This document shows positions 13,237 through 19,975 of a DNA stretch of 22,511 nucleotides, piece by piece (positions within the stretch are counted from its first letter, which is position 1; the number at the start of each line of letters is the position of its first letter). Both the position numbers and the translations under genes were made by a program. The notes beneath the pieces were generated by a model, which saw only the letters and a program-made list of their open reading frames with translations, was not told the DNA's origin and did not search any database. The stretch is from Treponema sp. (GTDB lineage Bacteria; Spirochaetota; Spirochaetia; Treponematales; Treponemataceae), in assembly GCA_017617145.1 (NCBI GenBank), contig JAFZWX010000241.1, positions 1 through 22,511 of the forward strand, written 5' to 3'.

Positions 13237-16161
13237 ATGAGCAATAAAAAAACAGTTTACATTCTCGATAGCTATGGACTTATTTTCCGCTGCTACTTTG
13301 CATTTATAAACCGACCGCTTACAAATTCCCGTGGTGAAAATGTAAGTGCGCTTTTTGGATTTTTCAGAAACCTTCACTGGATTTTACAGCATTACAAACC
13401 AGAATACGTTTTTGCTGCGATGGATTCTAAAACAAAAACTTTCCGCCATGAAATGTATCCTGAGTACAAGGCAACACGCAACAAAACCCCCGAAGATCTT
13501 CATGCCCAGATTCCCTGGATCTGCGAAATTCTTGAAACCCTAGGCATTCCGACACTTCAATGCGACGGCTACGAAGCTGATGATATAATTGCAACTGTAG
13601 CGAAAAAATGCGCTGAACAAGGAACAGAATGTAAAATTCTTTCCGGCGACAAAGACCTCATGCAGTTAGTGGATTCTAACACTCTTATCTTAAAACCTGA
13701 GTCTGGTGCACAAACCTGGAAGCTTACCGATTCAAATGGAGTTGCTGCCGAATGGGGCGTTACTCCTGCTCAGCTTCTGGACCTTCTTAGTCTTTACGGA
13801 GATACAGCCGACAATGTTCCTGGTGTTCACGGTGTTGGTGTAAAAACTGCCGCTAAGCTTCTTACAGATTATGCCGACCTAGATGGAATCTACAATCATA
13901 TAGAAGAAATAAAAGGCGCCCTTAAACAAAAACTCATTGATGGTAAAGAAAATGCATACTTCAGCCAGAAGTTAATCCGTCTTTGCAATGAAGTTCCGTG
14001 CCCTCAAATTGACGCTGCCCTTAATGCACAGCCGCAGGTTTATAATTATAAGGCCGCTGCCGAAAAATTGTCGTCGTATGGAGCATATGCTGTTGCTAAG
14101 AGTTATGCGGAGTTAGGTTTAGGAGGGGGAAGTCTCCCCCTCGGCTCAGCCGGCTCGTCTTCGCCTACCCCTTCTAACGGGGGACACCCCCGTAACGCCC
14201 CCGTTGCTGGAACTAATTACGGCCCTTCGAGCCCTTCGACAGGCTCAGGGACCGTGGGGACCGCGGAAATTCTGGATATAAAACAAAACGACACTTCCGC
14301 CTACAAAGCCATCACAGACCTTGCAGACTTAGAAAAATATATCTCAACTTTCTTAAATCAAAAATCTGCCAGCAAAAAACTCATTGCCTACGACAGCGAA
14401 ACAACTTCACTCGACACGTTCAACTGCCGTATTCTGGGTTTCAGCTTGTGCTACGAAGAAGGTAAAGCAGTTTACATTCCGCTTGCACAGGAATCAGAAG
14501 GACTTTTTGGCGACGACGACTATATTTCTAAAGAAGATGCTTACACACAACTGGCACGCATTTTTAATGACACAACAATCACAGTCATAATGCACAACGC
14601 AAAGTTTGACCTTAAGGTTTTGTATAACACAGGCTTTGACAAATACAGTAAGTTTTTCACTAATTCACAAATAACAGGCTGCAAGATTTACGACACAATG
14701 GTAACTGCCTGGCTTACCAATCCGGAACGAACAGGCAAAAACGGTTATTCTCTAGAGCACCTTGGCGAAACTGTGCTTGGACTAAAAGGAATTGAATTTT
14801 CAGACATTGTACAAAAAGGTCAGACCTTTGAAGAAGTTCCGCTTGAACAGGCTTACCGCTATGCAGCCGAAGATGCAGATTTTACCTACCGTCTTGGACT
14901 AAAGCTCCGCGAACCGTTTGAAGCCGATAAATCAAACACACTCAAAAAACTTTTGATGATGGAAATGCAGGTGCTTCCAATCCTTACAAAAATGGAATTA
15001 ACCGGAATCCACCTGGACGGCAATGCACTCAAAGAATACAACAAGGAACTGACAAGTGCAATTTCACTTATAGAACAGAACATCTACAAGGAAGTTGGCC
15101 ACGAATTTAATATTGCTTCCCCTAAACAGCTGCAGACAGTTTTATTTGAAGAACGTCATCTTAAAGCAGGCAAAAAAACAAAGACAGGCTACTCTACAGA
15201 CACTTCAGTTCTGGAAGAGCTTGCCTTGTATGATCCTGTTCCAAAAATGATTCTGGAATACCGCGAGCTTGCAAAAATTCAGTCTACTTATGTAGAAACT
15301 CTTCCTACCCTTACCGACAGCGAAGGTCGCATTCACACAGACTTTGTACAAACCGGTACTGCAACTGGTCGCCTCAGCTGTCGCGAACCAAACCTTCAGA
15401 ATATCCCGGTCAGAACAGAAGCAGGAAGAAAAATCCGTTCTGCGTTTACTGCACCAAAAGGCAAAGTCCTTATTTCTGCCGACTATGCCCAGATTGAACT
15501 TGTAGTTTTAGCTCACTTAAGCGGCGACAAAAATATGTGCAAAGCCTTTAACGAAGGAACAGACGTTCACAAAGCAACAGCCGCACTCATTTATAATGTT
15601 CCGCCAGAGCACGTAACCCCAGAAATGCGCCGCACTGCAAAAACAATCAACTTTGGGGTAATTTACGGAATGAGTGCTTTCCGCCTTGCAAATGACCTTG
15701 GTATTTCACGTACCCAGGCTTCGCAATTTATACAAAATTACTTTACAATGTATGCCGATGTTGACCGCTTTATAAAAGAAACAGTTTCACAGGCAGAAAA
15801 AACCGGACGCATTTCTACAATCATGGGCCGCACAAGACCAATTTTTGGCATAAACAGTGTAAATAAGGTTGAAAAAGCAGCAGCCGAACGCATTGCCGTA
15901 AATTCACCGGTTCAGGGAAGTGCTGCAGACATTGTAAAAAAAGCAATGACCGATATTGCAGCAGCACTTGATTCAGCCGAAAGTCCTGCCCGTTTGCTTT
16001 TACAGGTACACGATGAACTTATTTTTGAATGCCCGGACGACAAAGCTATTATTGAAAAAACAGTCGCACTCATAAAAGACAAAATGGAGCATGCCGTAGA
16101 GCTTAGCGTTCCTCTACGGGTTAGCATAGAATACGGTAAAAACTGGGGAGAATTCCATTAA
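13237..16161 (+). CDS. polA: DNA polymerase I (5' nuclease, 3' exonuclease and polymerase domains)
   Basis: 974 residues, longer than the 928 of E. coli. The 5' nuclease domain (1 to about 290) keeps its metal-binding carboxylates (EADDIIAT, SGDKDL, GDTADNVPG). The proofreading domain (about 375-575) keeps D386-x-E388, NAKFD and YAAED, so it should be active. The polymerase domain has TATGRLSCREPNLQNIP, motif A (DYAQIELVVLAHLSGD), motif B (RRTAKTINFGVIYGMS) and motif C (QVHDELIFE). Motif A has Val where most family members have Arg (E. coli Arg712). Between the 5' nuclease and proofreading domains, residues about 295-345 are a Gly/Ser/Pro-rich linker encoded by two repeat elements whose base composition differs sharply from the rest. 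Its role is Okazaki-primer removal and repair synthesis. The stop overlaps the coaE ATG by one base (TAATG). Confidence 0.97.
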   Translation: MSNKKTVYILDSYGLIFRCYFAFINRPLTNSRGENVSALFGFFRNLHWILQHYKPEYVFAAMDSKTKTFRHEMYPEYKATRNKTPEDLHAQIPWICEILETLGIPTLQCDGYEADDIIATVAKKCAEQGTECKILSGDKDLMQLVDSNTLILKPESGAQTWKLTDSNGVAAEWGVTPAQLLDLLSLYGDTADNVPGVHGVGVKTAAKLLTDYADLDGIYNHIEEIKGALKQKLIDGKENAYFSQKLIRLCNEVPCPQIDAALNAQPQVYNYKAAAEKLSSYGAYAVAKSYAELGLGGGSLPLGSAGSSSPTPSNGGHPRNAPVAGTNYGPSSPSTGSGTVGTAEILDIKQNDTSAYKAITDLADLEKYISTFLNQKSASKKLIAYDSETTSLDTFNCRILGFSLCYEEGKAVYIPLAQESEGLFGDDDYISKEDAYTQLARIFNDTTITVIMHNAKFDLKVLYNTGFDKYSKFFTNSQITGCKIYDTMVTAWLTNPERTGKNGYSLEHLGETVLGLKGIEFSDIVQKGQTFEEVPLEQAYRYAAEDADFTYRLGLKLREPFEADKSNTLKKLLMMEMQVLPILTKMELTGIHLDGNALKEYNKELTSAISLIEQNIYKEVGHEFNIASPKQLQTVLFEERHLKAGKKTKTGYSTDTSVLEELALYDPVPKMILEYRELAKIQSTYVETLPTLTDSEGRIHTDFVQTGTATGRLSCREPNLQNIPVRTEAGRKIRSAFTAPKGKVLISADYAQIELVVLAHLSGDKNMCKAFNEGTDVHKATAALIYNVPPEHVTPEMRRTAKTINFGVIYGMSAFRLANDLGISRTQASQFIQNYFTMYADVDRFIKETVSQAEKTGRISTIMGRTRPIFGINSVNKVEKAAAERIAVNSPVQGSAADIVKKAMTDIAAALDSAESPARLLLQVHDELIFECPDDKAIIEKTVALIKDKMEHAVELSVPLRVSIEYGKNWGEFH
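14121..14208 (+). repeat. GC-rich three-hairpin repeat element, copy inside polA
   Basis: Three consecutive hairpins, AGGGGGA/TCCCCCT, CGGCT/AGCCG and ACGGGGG/CCCCCGT, with joining sequence TCTTCGCCTACCCCTTC. The order and joining segments match the intergenic element at 1060-1135 read on the minus strand. It is read in-frame without a stop as GGGSLPLGSAGSSSPTPSNG and onward, in the linker between the 5' nuclease and 3' exonuclease domains. Confidence 0.8.
14221..14266 (+). repeat. CCCTTCGAC-type in-frame repeat, copy in polA
   Basis: A partial unit (GGCCCTTCGAG) followed by a full unit (CCCTTCGACAGGCTCAGGGA) and CCGTGGGGACCGCGG. It encodes GPSSPSTGSGTVGTAE. It lies 12 bases after the three-hairpin element, so two different repeat families are nested in one linker. 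Confidence 0.85.
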
Positions 16162-16712
16162 TGAACGAAGTCATAGCCGTAACAGGTCCAATGGCCGCAG
16201 GCAAAAACTACTACTGCTCTCAATTAGAAAAAGAAGGCTGGGCTTGCGTAGATGCCGACATTCTTGTTCACGACGCAATAGAACTTGTAAAAGACAAGAT
16301 TCTTGAAAAATTTGTTCCGTTTGCCGAACAACAGCATATAAAATTAACAAATCCGGACGGCACTATCGACCGCAAAGCACTAGGTAAACTTCTTTTTTCG
16401 TATCCGGAGTTATTGAATATTCAGGAATCCATGGTCTATCCAATCATAATAAAACAGATTGAAGAATTTATTGCAACCCATCCAAAAACAGTTATAAACG
16501 CAACAGTTCTTTATAAAACTCCAGAGCTTCTTTCCCGTTGTCAGAAGATTATTTATGTAACTGCACCATTTTTCACCCGCCTTAAACGCGCACGAAAACG
16601 CGACGGACTGTCCTGCACACAAATTCTCAAACGGTTCCATGCACAAAAAAATCTTTTGAATGAATATAAAAAAGCAGTTTCTATAGAAAAAATCACCATA
16701 ATAAAGAATTAA
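16161..16712 (+). CDS. coaE: Dephospho-CoA kinase
   Basis: 183 residues, slightly shorter than the usual 195-205. It catalyses the last step of coenzyme A synthesis, ATP-dependent phosphorylation of the 3' hydroxyl of dephospho-CoA ribose. Visible family features are the N-terminal P-loop region (VTGPMAAGKNYY, residues 7-18), DADILVHDAI (about 32-41), DRKALGKLLFSYPELL, a central beta strand (ATVLYKT) and the lid-like KRARKRDG segment. The P-loop residue that follows the lysine is Asn16, where Ser or Thr is usual. The ATG overlaps the polA stop by one base, so the two genes are translationally coupled, an arrangement seen in several bacteria. The C-terminus is short and ends ITIIKN. Confidence 0.85.
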   Translation: MNEVIAVTGPMAAGKNYYCSQLEKEGWACVDADILVHDAIELVKDKILEKFVPFAEQQHIKLTNPDGTIDRKALGKLLFSYPELLNIQESMVYPIIIKQIEEFIATHPKTVINATVLYKTPELLSRCQKIIYVTAPFFTRLKRARKRDGLSCTQILKRFHAQKNLLNEYKKAVSIEKITIIKN

Positions 16713-16720
16713 TTTTTCTC

Positions 16721-16747
16721 TAAACTATTTTTCTCAAATACCGATAA
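16721..16747 (+). promoter_or_regulatory. Sigma-28 (FliA)-type promoter for the SPOR gene
   Basis: TAAACTAT (16721-16728), an 11-base spacer, then ACCGATAA (16740-16747). The consensus is TAAAGTTT-N11-GCCGATAA. TAAA, the spacer length and CCGATAA all match exactly. It lies nine bases after the coaE stop and about 48 bases before the SPOR start codon, where a promoter is expected. Predicted transcript start is near 16754. Confidence 0.7.
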
Positions 16748-16761
16748 AAATGTTAAGGTGG

Positions 16762-16778
16762 CCGATGTAAAAAATCGG
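16762..16778 (+). other. Small hairpin in the SPOR gene leader
   Basis: CCGAT and ATCGG (five base pairs) flank a seven-base loop, four bases before the AGAGG ribosome-binding site (16782-16786). Part of the sequence (CCGAT) repeats the promoter -10, so it could be an incidental duplication rather than a regulatory structure. Confidence 0.35.
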
Positions 16779-16794
16779 TAAAGAGGAAAATTTT

Positions 16795-17712
16795 ATGGAA
16801 CAAAAGAAGACATTATGGATTATTGCCGCAGTAAGCGTATTTTTGCTCGTTGTAATGGGCGCTGCTATGATTTTGTATAATCCTTCAGCTGGTGCATCAC
16901 GTAAGGTTGCAAGCATTAAACCTGTAGAAAAAAGTGTTCAAACTTCAAGTTCATCAGGCTGGACAAATACAACAGCTACAGATGCAGTTACAAGTTCTCC
17001 ACAGGTTAGCGATATGTTCGTTGTTTCAGAAAACACAACAGTTCTTGATTTGGGACAATCTGGTTCAAGTGCTGCATCAACTGATAATCAGTCAACAACA
17101 ATAGATTTAAATGCACTTAAACGTGAACTTGCCGCAGATGCTGCATTAGCACAGACAAATCCACAGAACAATATAAATATTACAGTAAATCTTTCAGAAA
17201 AAGATAATACAGCAAAGGTTGAAGAACCACCTGTAGTTCTTACAACAGAATATTACACAGGAAAAGCAAAAGAAGCGGAGGAAACTGAAAAAGCTACTGC
17301 TGTTAAGAAGACAGAGACTGCTGTTGCTAAGGCTAGTCCTGCAACAACAACAACAAAAGCTACTGCAAGCACTGCAGCAACAAAATCTACAACAAAGACA
17401 ACGACAAGTACCCCTTCAACAAGCTCAGGGACCTCAGGGACCGTGGCTAAAACTTCTGCTGTAACACGCTTTTGGGTTCAGGTTGCTGCATACAGCAATA
17501 AAAAGACTGCTGAAAATGCACGTTCTGTTTTGTCAGACAAGAAAATCAATTCTGACATTTACACTTATGAAGATGCCAAATCAAAGTTGTTCTACAGAGT
17601 TCGCGTTGGTCCTTTTACAACAAAGAGCGAAGCAGAATACTGGCAGTCAAAGATTGTGGAAATTGCAGAATTTGCAAAAGCAGGCAGCTACGTAACAAGC
17701 ACAGTAAATTAA
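16795..17712 (+). CDS. SPOR-domain envelope protein
   Basis: 305 residues. A short cytoplasmic N-terminus and one transmembrane helix (about 7-28) are followed by a long Ser/Thr/Ala-rich periplasmic linker (about 30-222) and a C-terminal SPOR domain (about 224-300: RFWVQVAAYSNKKTAENARS ... YRVRVGPFTTKSEAE). SPOR domains bind peptidoglycan strands stripped of stem peptides and bring proteins to division or wall-remodelling sites. The ATG has AGAGG eight bases upstream. A strong sigma-28-type promoter drives it separately from coaE, suggesting coordinate expression with late flagellar genes. The linker contains PSTSSGTSGTV (207-217), encoded by a CCCTTCGAC-type repeat, and a Thr-rich ACA-repeat tract. 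Confidence 0.9.
   Translation: MEQKKTLWIIAAVSVFLLVVMGAAMILYNPSAGASRKVASIKPVEKSVQTSSSSGWTNTTATDAVTSSPQVSDMFVVSENTTVLDLGQSGSSAASTDNQSTTIDLNALKRELAADAALAQTNPQNNINITVNLSEKDNTAKVEEPPVVLTTEYYTGKAKEAEETEKATAVKKTETAVAKASPATTTTKATASTAATKSTTKTTTSTPSTSSGTSGTVAKTSAVTRFWVQVAAYSNKKTAENARSVLSDKKINSDIYTYEDAKSKLFYRVRVGPFTTKSEAEYWQSKIVEIAEFAKAGSYVTSTVN
17411..17446 (+). repeat. CCCTTCGAC-type in-frame repeat, copy in the SPOR gene
   Basis: CCCCTTCAACAAGCTCAGGG is followed by ACC, a partial second unit (TCAGGGACC) and GTGG. One base differs from the core (CCCTTCAAC). It encodes PSTSSGTSGTV in the middle of the Thr/Ser-rich linker. Confidence 0.8.
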
Positions 17713-17780
17713 AAATATAAATTATTAAAAAAAGTCGGATTTTTTCCATTTTTTTTCATAAAAACTTCCTAAAAAAACAA

Positions 17781-17829
17781 AAAAAAGCAATTAACTATAT
17801 ATGAAAAATATACAGTTAATTGCTTTTTT
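17781..17829 (+). terminator. Terminator-like hairpin spanning the start codon of the next gene
   Basis: A six-A run and GCAATTAACT (17787-17796) pair perfectly with AGTTAATTGC (17814-17823) and a six-T run, giving a 16-base-pair stem. The 17-base loop (17797-17813) contains the ATG at 17801 of the barrel-like gene. The shape is a rho-independent terminator for the SPOR transcript, but its 3' arm and T-run are codons 5-10 of the next gene. Confidence 0.7.
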
Positions 17830-19135
17830 ATTTGGTCTGTGGCTTTCGGGCGAGGCGTCGGGCATTTTTGCTCAAGCTAATACCATGAAAGTCGCATTAA
17901 GGTCGGATTATAATTTCTCTAAAAATGAAATTATAAATTCTACAAAAATCAATATTCCCTTTTTTGAGCTTCGCGGATCTTTTCTTACTGATTTTTCAAA
18001 AGATAAAATAAATTTTGAAAATCTTAAATGGAACTATGGGCTTGAGTTTTCTACGCAATCAATATTTCCAAAACTAAAAATCCTTTTAAGAACCGGGAAT
18101 CTTACAAGCACGGGAAGTCTTCCTCAATACAACAGTTTTTCTGCTCCCCAAAGTTATTTTAGTGAAATAAACTGGACTTCAAACACAATAGTCAAAAAGC
18201 TTTCTTTTAATGTGTTATATAAATCAAACAAGGATAATAAGTTTGGCACACTCACCTCTTGTTCACTTATAAAGCTTAAACCATTTGATACTATTACACT
18301 TACTTTGTCGAGTACGGCTGGGCTCTATCCTTATAATAAAAACAAAATCTATACCTGGTTTGGTGATGAAAAGTTTTACCTTGAAGGCAGACATGCATGT
18401 TTTACAAATCAAATTTCTTTAGCAGGAAAAGGAAGTTCTACTGCTTTTATTGTAAATACATATCAGTCGCCGTTCGGGGATTTTTTGAATACATGGCAGA
18501 CTAAAAACACTTTGAAGCTTAAGGATTTTACTTTTGATTTTGATGCCTTTTATAATGCAAATGATGAAGTTCTAACAAATGCAGACAAAAAAATCAAACC
18601 TCTTCTGGAGCTTGATTGCAGTGGACAATACAAGTTTTTTACAGGAACTAAAAATCCTTATACAATAACAGTTGGAATTAATTCACAAGCAGATATTAAC
18701 CTCGCAGAAAATAATCATTCATTGAAAACTCAAGCAAATATTTATTATTCAGGCGGGGTTGCAAAAGGATTTTTCAAAACAGGATTTAATTTTAAACTGA
18801 CAAATGAAGCTGACGGAATTAAGACTGATTTTTCCGGTGGTTCAATTGAAACTTCAAACAGTTTTTATATTAATGATTTTACGCCAACGCTTATCGCAAA
18901 ATTTACCTTTACACCAAATACTAAAAAAACAAAATGGACTTACACAGAAAAAATCGGGTTTAATTTTGAATATGAAAAACCTGGTGGAAATATAACTTTT
19001 ACAAATAAAAATCAGATTACGTTTACCCAAAAAACTGGGGATTCAAAAAACAAAATTGCGTTTACTTCCAGTTTGAGCGCAAAGTTTGTATTTCGGCTTT
19101 GTAGCCTTCTTTTTCATTTGGAGTTTCAAGTATAA
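17801..19135 (+). CDS. Probable outer-membrane beta-barrel protein, unrecognised family
   Basis: 444 residues. An N-terminal signal peptide (MKNIQLIAFLFGLWLSGEAS, cleavage likely after GIFAQA, residue 26) is followed by a protein made almost wholly of alternating polar/hydrophobic strands rich in Phe, Tyr, Asn, Thr and Lys. No cysteine-rich or enzymatic motif is seen. This pattern fits an outer-membrane barrel; I cannot name a family. A strand with aromatic periodicity (NKIAFTSSLSAKFVF) ends about 13 residues before the stop, and the last residues (RLCSLLFHLEFQV) are encoded antisense to the 3' end of the endonuclease IV gene, over a 74-base overlap. The ATG has no Shine-Dalgarno and sits in the loop of a strong hairpin. 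The signal peptide supports this start over the later ATG at 17885. Confidence 0.65.
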   Translation: MKNIQLIAFLFGLWLSGEASGIFAQANTMKVALRSDYNFSKNEIINSTKINIPFFELRGSFLTDFSKDKINFENLKWNYGLEFSTQSIFPKLKILLRTGNLTSTGSLPQYNSFSAPQSYFSEINWTSNTIVKKLSFNVLYKSNKDNKFGTLTSCSLIKLKPFDTITLTLSSTAGLYPYNKNKIYTWFGDEKFYLEGRHACFTNQISLAGKGSSTAFIVNTYQSPFGDFLNTWQTKNTLKLKDFTFDFDAFYNANDEVLTNADKKIKPLLELDCSGQYKFFTGTKNPYTITVGINSQADINLAENNHSLKTQANIYYSGGVAKGFFKTGFNFKLTNEADGIKTDFSGGSIETSNSFYINDFTPTLIAKFTFTPNTKKTKWTYTEKIGFNFEYEKPGGNITFTNKNQITFTQKTGDSKNKIAFTSSLSAKFVFRLCSLLFHLEFQV

Positions 19136-19931
19136 AAGGAAGTTTTTTTAAAGCCGGATGATTTATTACACGGCACAATGCTTCGAGCCCAATAAAGCCC
19201 TGCCCTATTTTTTGATGTCTGTCTTTGTGTGCACCAAGGTCATTCATGCTGTCGTTAAGGTGGATTGCGTAAAGATTTTTAAGACCAATGATTTTGTCAA
19301 ACTGTGTGATTACCCCGTCAAGGTCGTTTACAATATCGTAGCCGCCGTCCCAGATGTGGCAGGTATCAAGGCACACTCCAAGACGTCCGGTAAGTGATTG
19401 TCCGTAGTTTGCCTGTGCCTGGTCCATAATCTGTCGCACTTCTTCAAAGGTTCTGCCAATTTCAGAACCTTTACCGGCCATAGTTTCGATTAAAAGAGTT
19501 GTAGAAGGATTTTTACCAAGCTTTTGTTCTGCGCCTTTTAAAGCTTTTGAAATCATGTTTGCAGTGTGGATAATGCCAACTTCTGCACCCTGCCCTGTGT
19601 GACTTCCTGGATGAAAGTTGTATAGACAGCCTGGAGTATATTCAAGACGAACAAAATCTTCTATCATCATGTCCAGAGCATACTGACGAAGACCTTCATC
19701 CGCAGAACAAGGATTCATTGTATAAGGAGCGTGTGCAACAGGTGATGCAAAGTTATGCTCCTTCATAAGGCTATTCAGCTTTTGTGCATCGGCAGGATCA
19801 ACAGGTTTTGCAGTACCTCCGCGTGGATTTCTTGTAAAAAATGCAAAGGTATTAGCGCCAACACTTAAGGCCTCTGTTGCAAGCCCCTCAAGTCCGTTTG
19901 ATGTTGATTCGTGGTATCCGATGTTTAACAT
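19062..19931 (-). CDS. nfo: Endonuclease IV (AP endonuclease)
   Basis: 289 residues, near the usual 280-290. It incises DNA 5' to abasic sites and removes blocked 3' ends in base-excision repair, using three zinc ions. The nine metal ligands are all in place: H67 (HAPY), H107 (NFHPGSH), E149 (LIETMAGKG), D189 and H192 (LDTCH), H224 (IHLNDS), D237 and H239 (KDRH), and E269 (ILETPNE). The TIM-barrel sequence is complete from MLNIGYH to LRSNWK. No Shine-Dalgarno precedes the ATG; a palindromic repeat (19944-19970) takes up most of the 44-base gap to oadB, with which it may be co-transcribed. Its 3' end overlaps the convergent barrel-like gene by 74 bases. Confidence 0.96.
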   Translation of the reverse strand: MLNIGYHESTSNGLEGLATEALSVGANTFAFFTRNPRGGTAKPVDPADAQKLNSLMKEHNFASPVAHAPYTMNPCSADEGLRQYALDMMIEDFVRLEYTPGCLYNFHPGSHTGQGAEVGIIHTANMISKALKGAEQKLGKNPSTTLLIETMAGKGSEIGRTFEEVRQIMDQAQANYGQSLTGRLGVCLDTCHIWDGGYDIVNDLDGVITQFDKIIGLKNLYAIHLNDSMNDLGAHKDRHQKIGQGFIGLEALCRVINHPALKKLPFILETPNEKEGYKAEIQTLRSNWK

Positions 19932-19943
19932 GATTATTAATAT

Positions 19944-19970
19944 GTCATTCCCGGGCTTGACCCGGGAATC
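19944..19970. repeat. GATTCCCGGG...CCCGGGAATGAC palindromic repeat, copy 2
   Basis: A 27-base near-perfect palindrome with arms GATTCCCGGG and CCCGGGAATGAC around a TCAAG centre, matching the copy at 8006-8032. It occupies the gap between oadB (stop 19976) and nfo (start 19931) and would form a stable hairpin in the intercistronic RNA. Confidence 0.9.
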
Positions 19971-19975
19971 TCTTT

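Noticed and set aside
14923..14930. GCCGATAA inside polA as a sigma-28 -10 element
   Set aside because: The TAAA upstream is again 19 bases away and the site is mid-gene with no downstream start on this strand.
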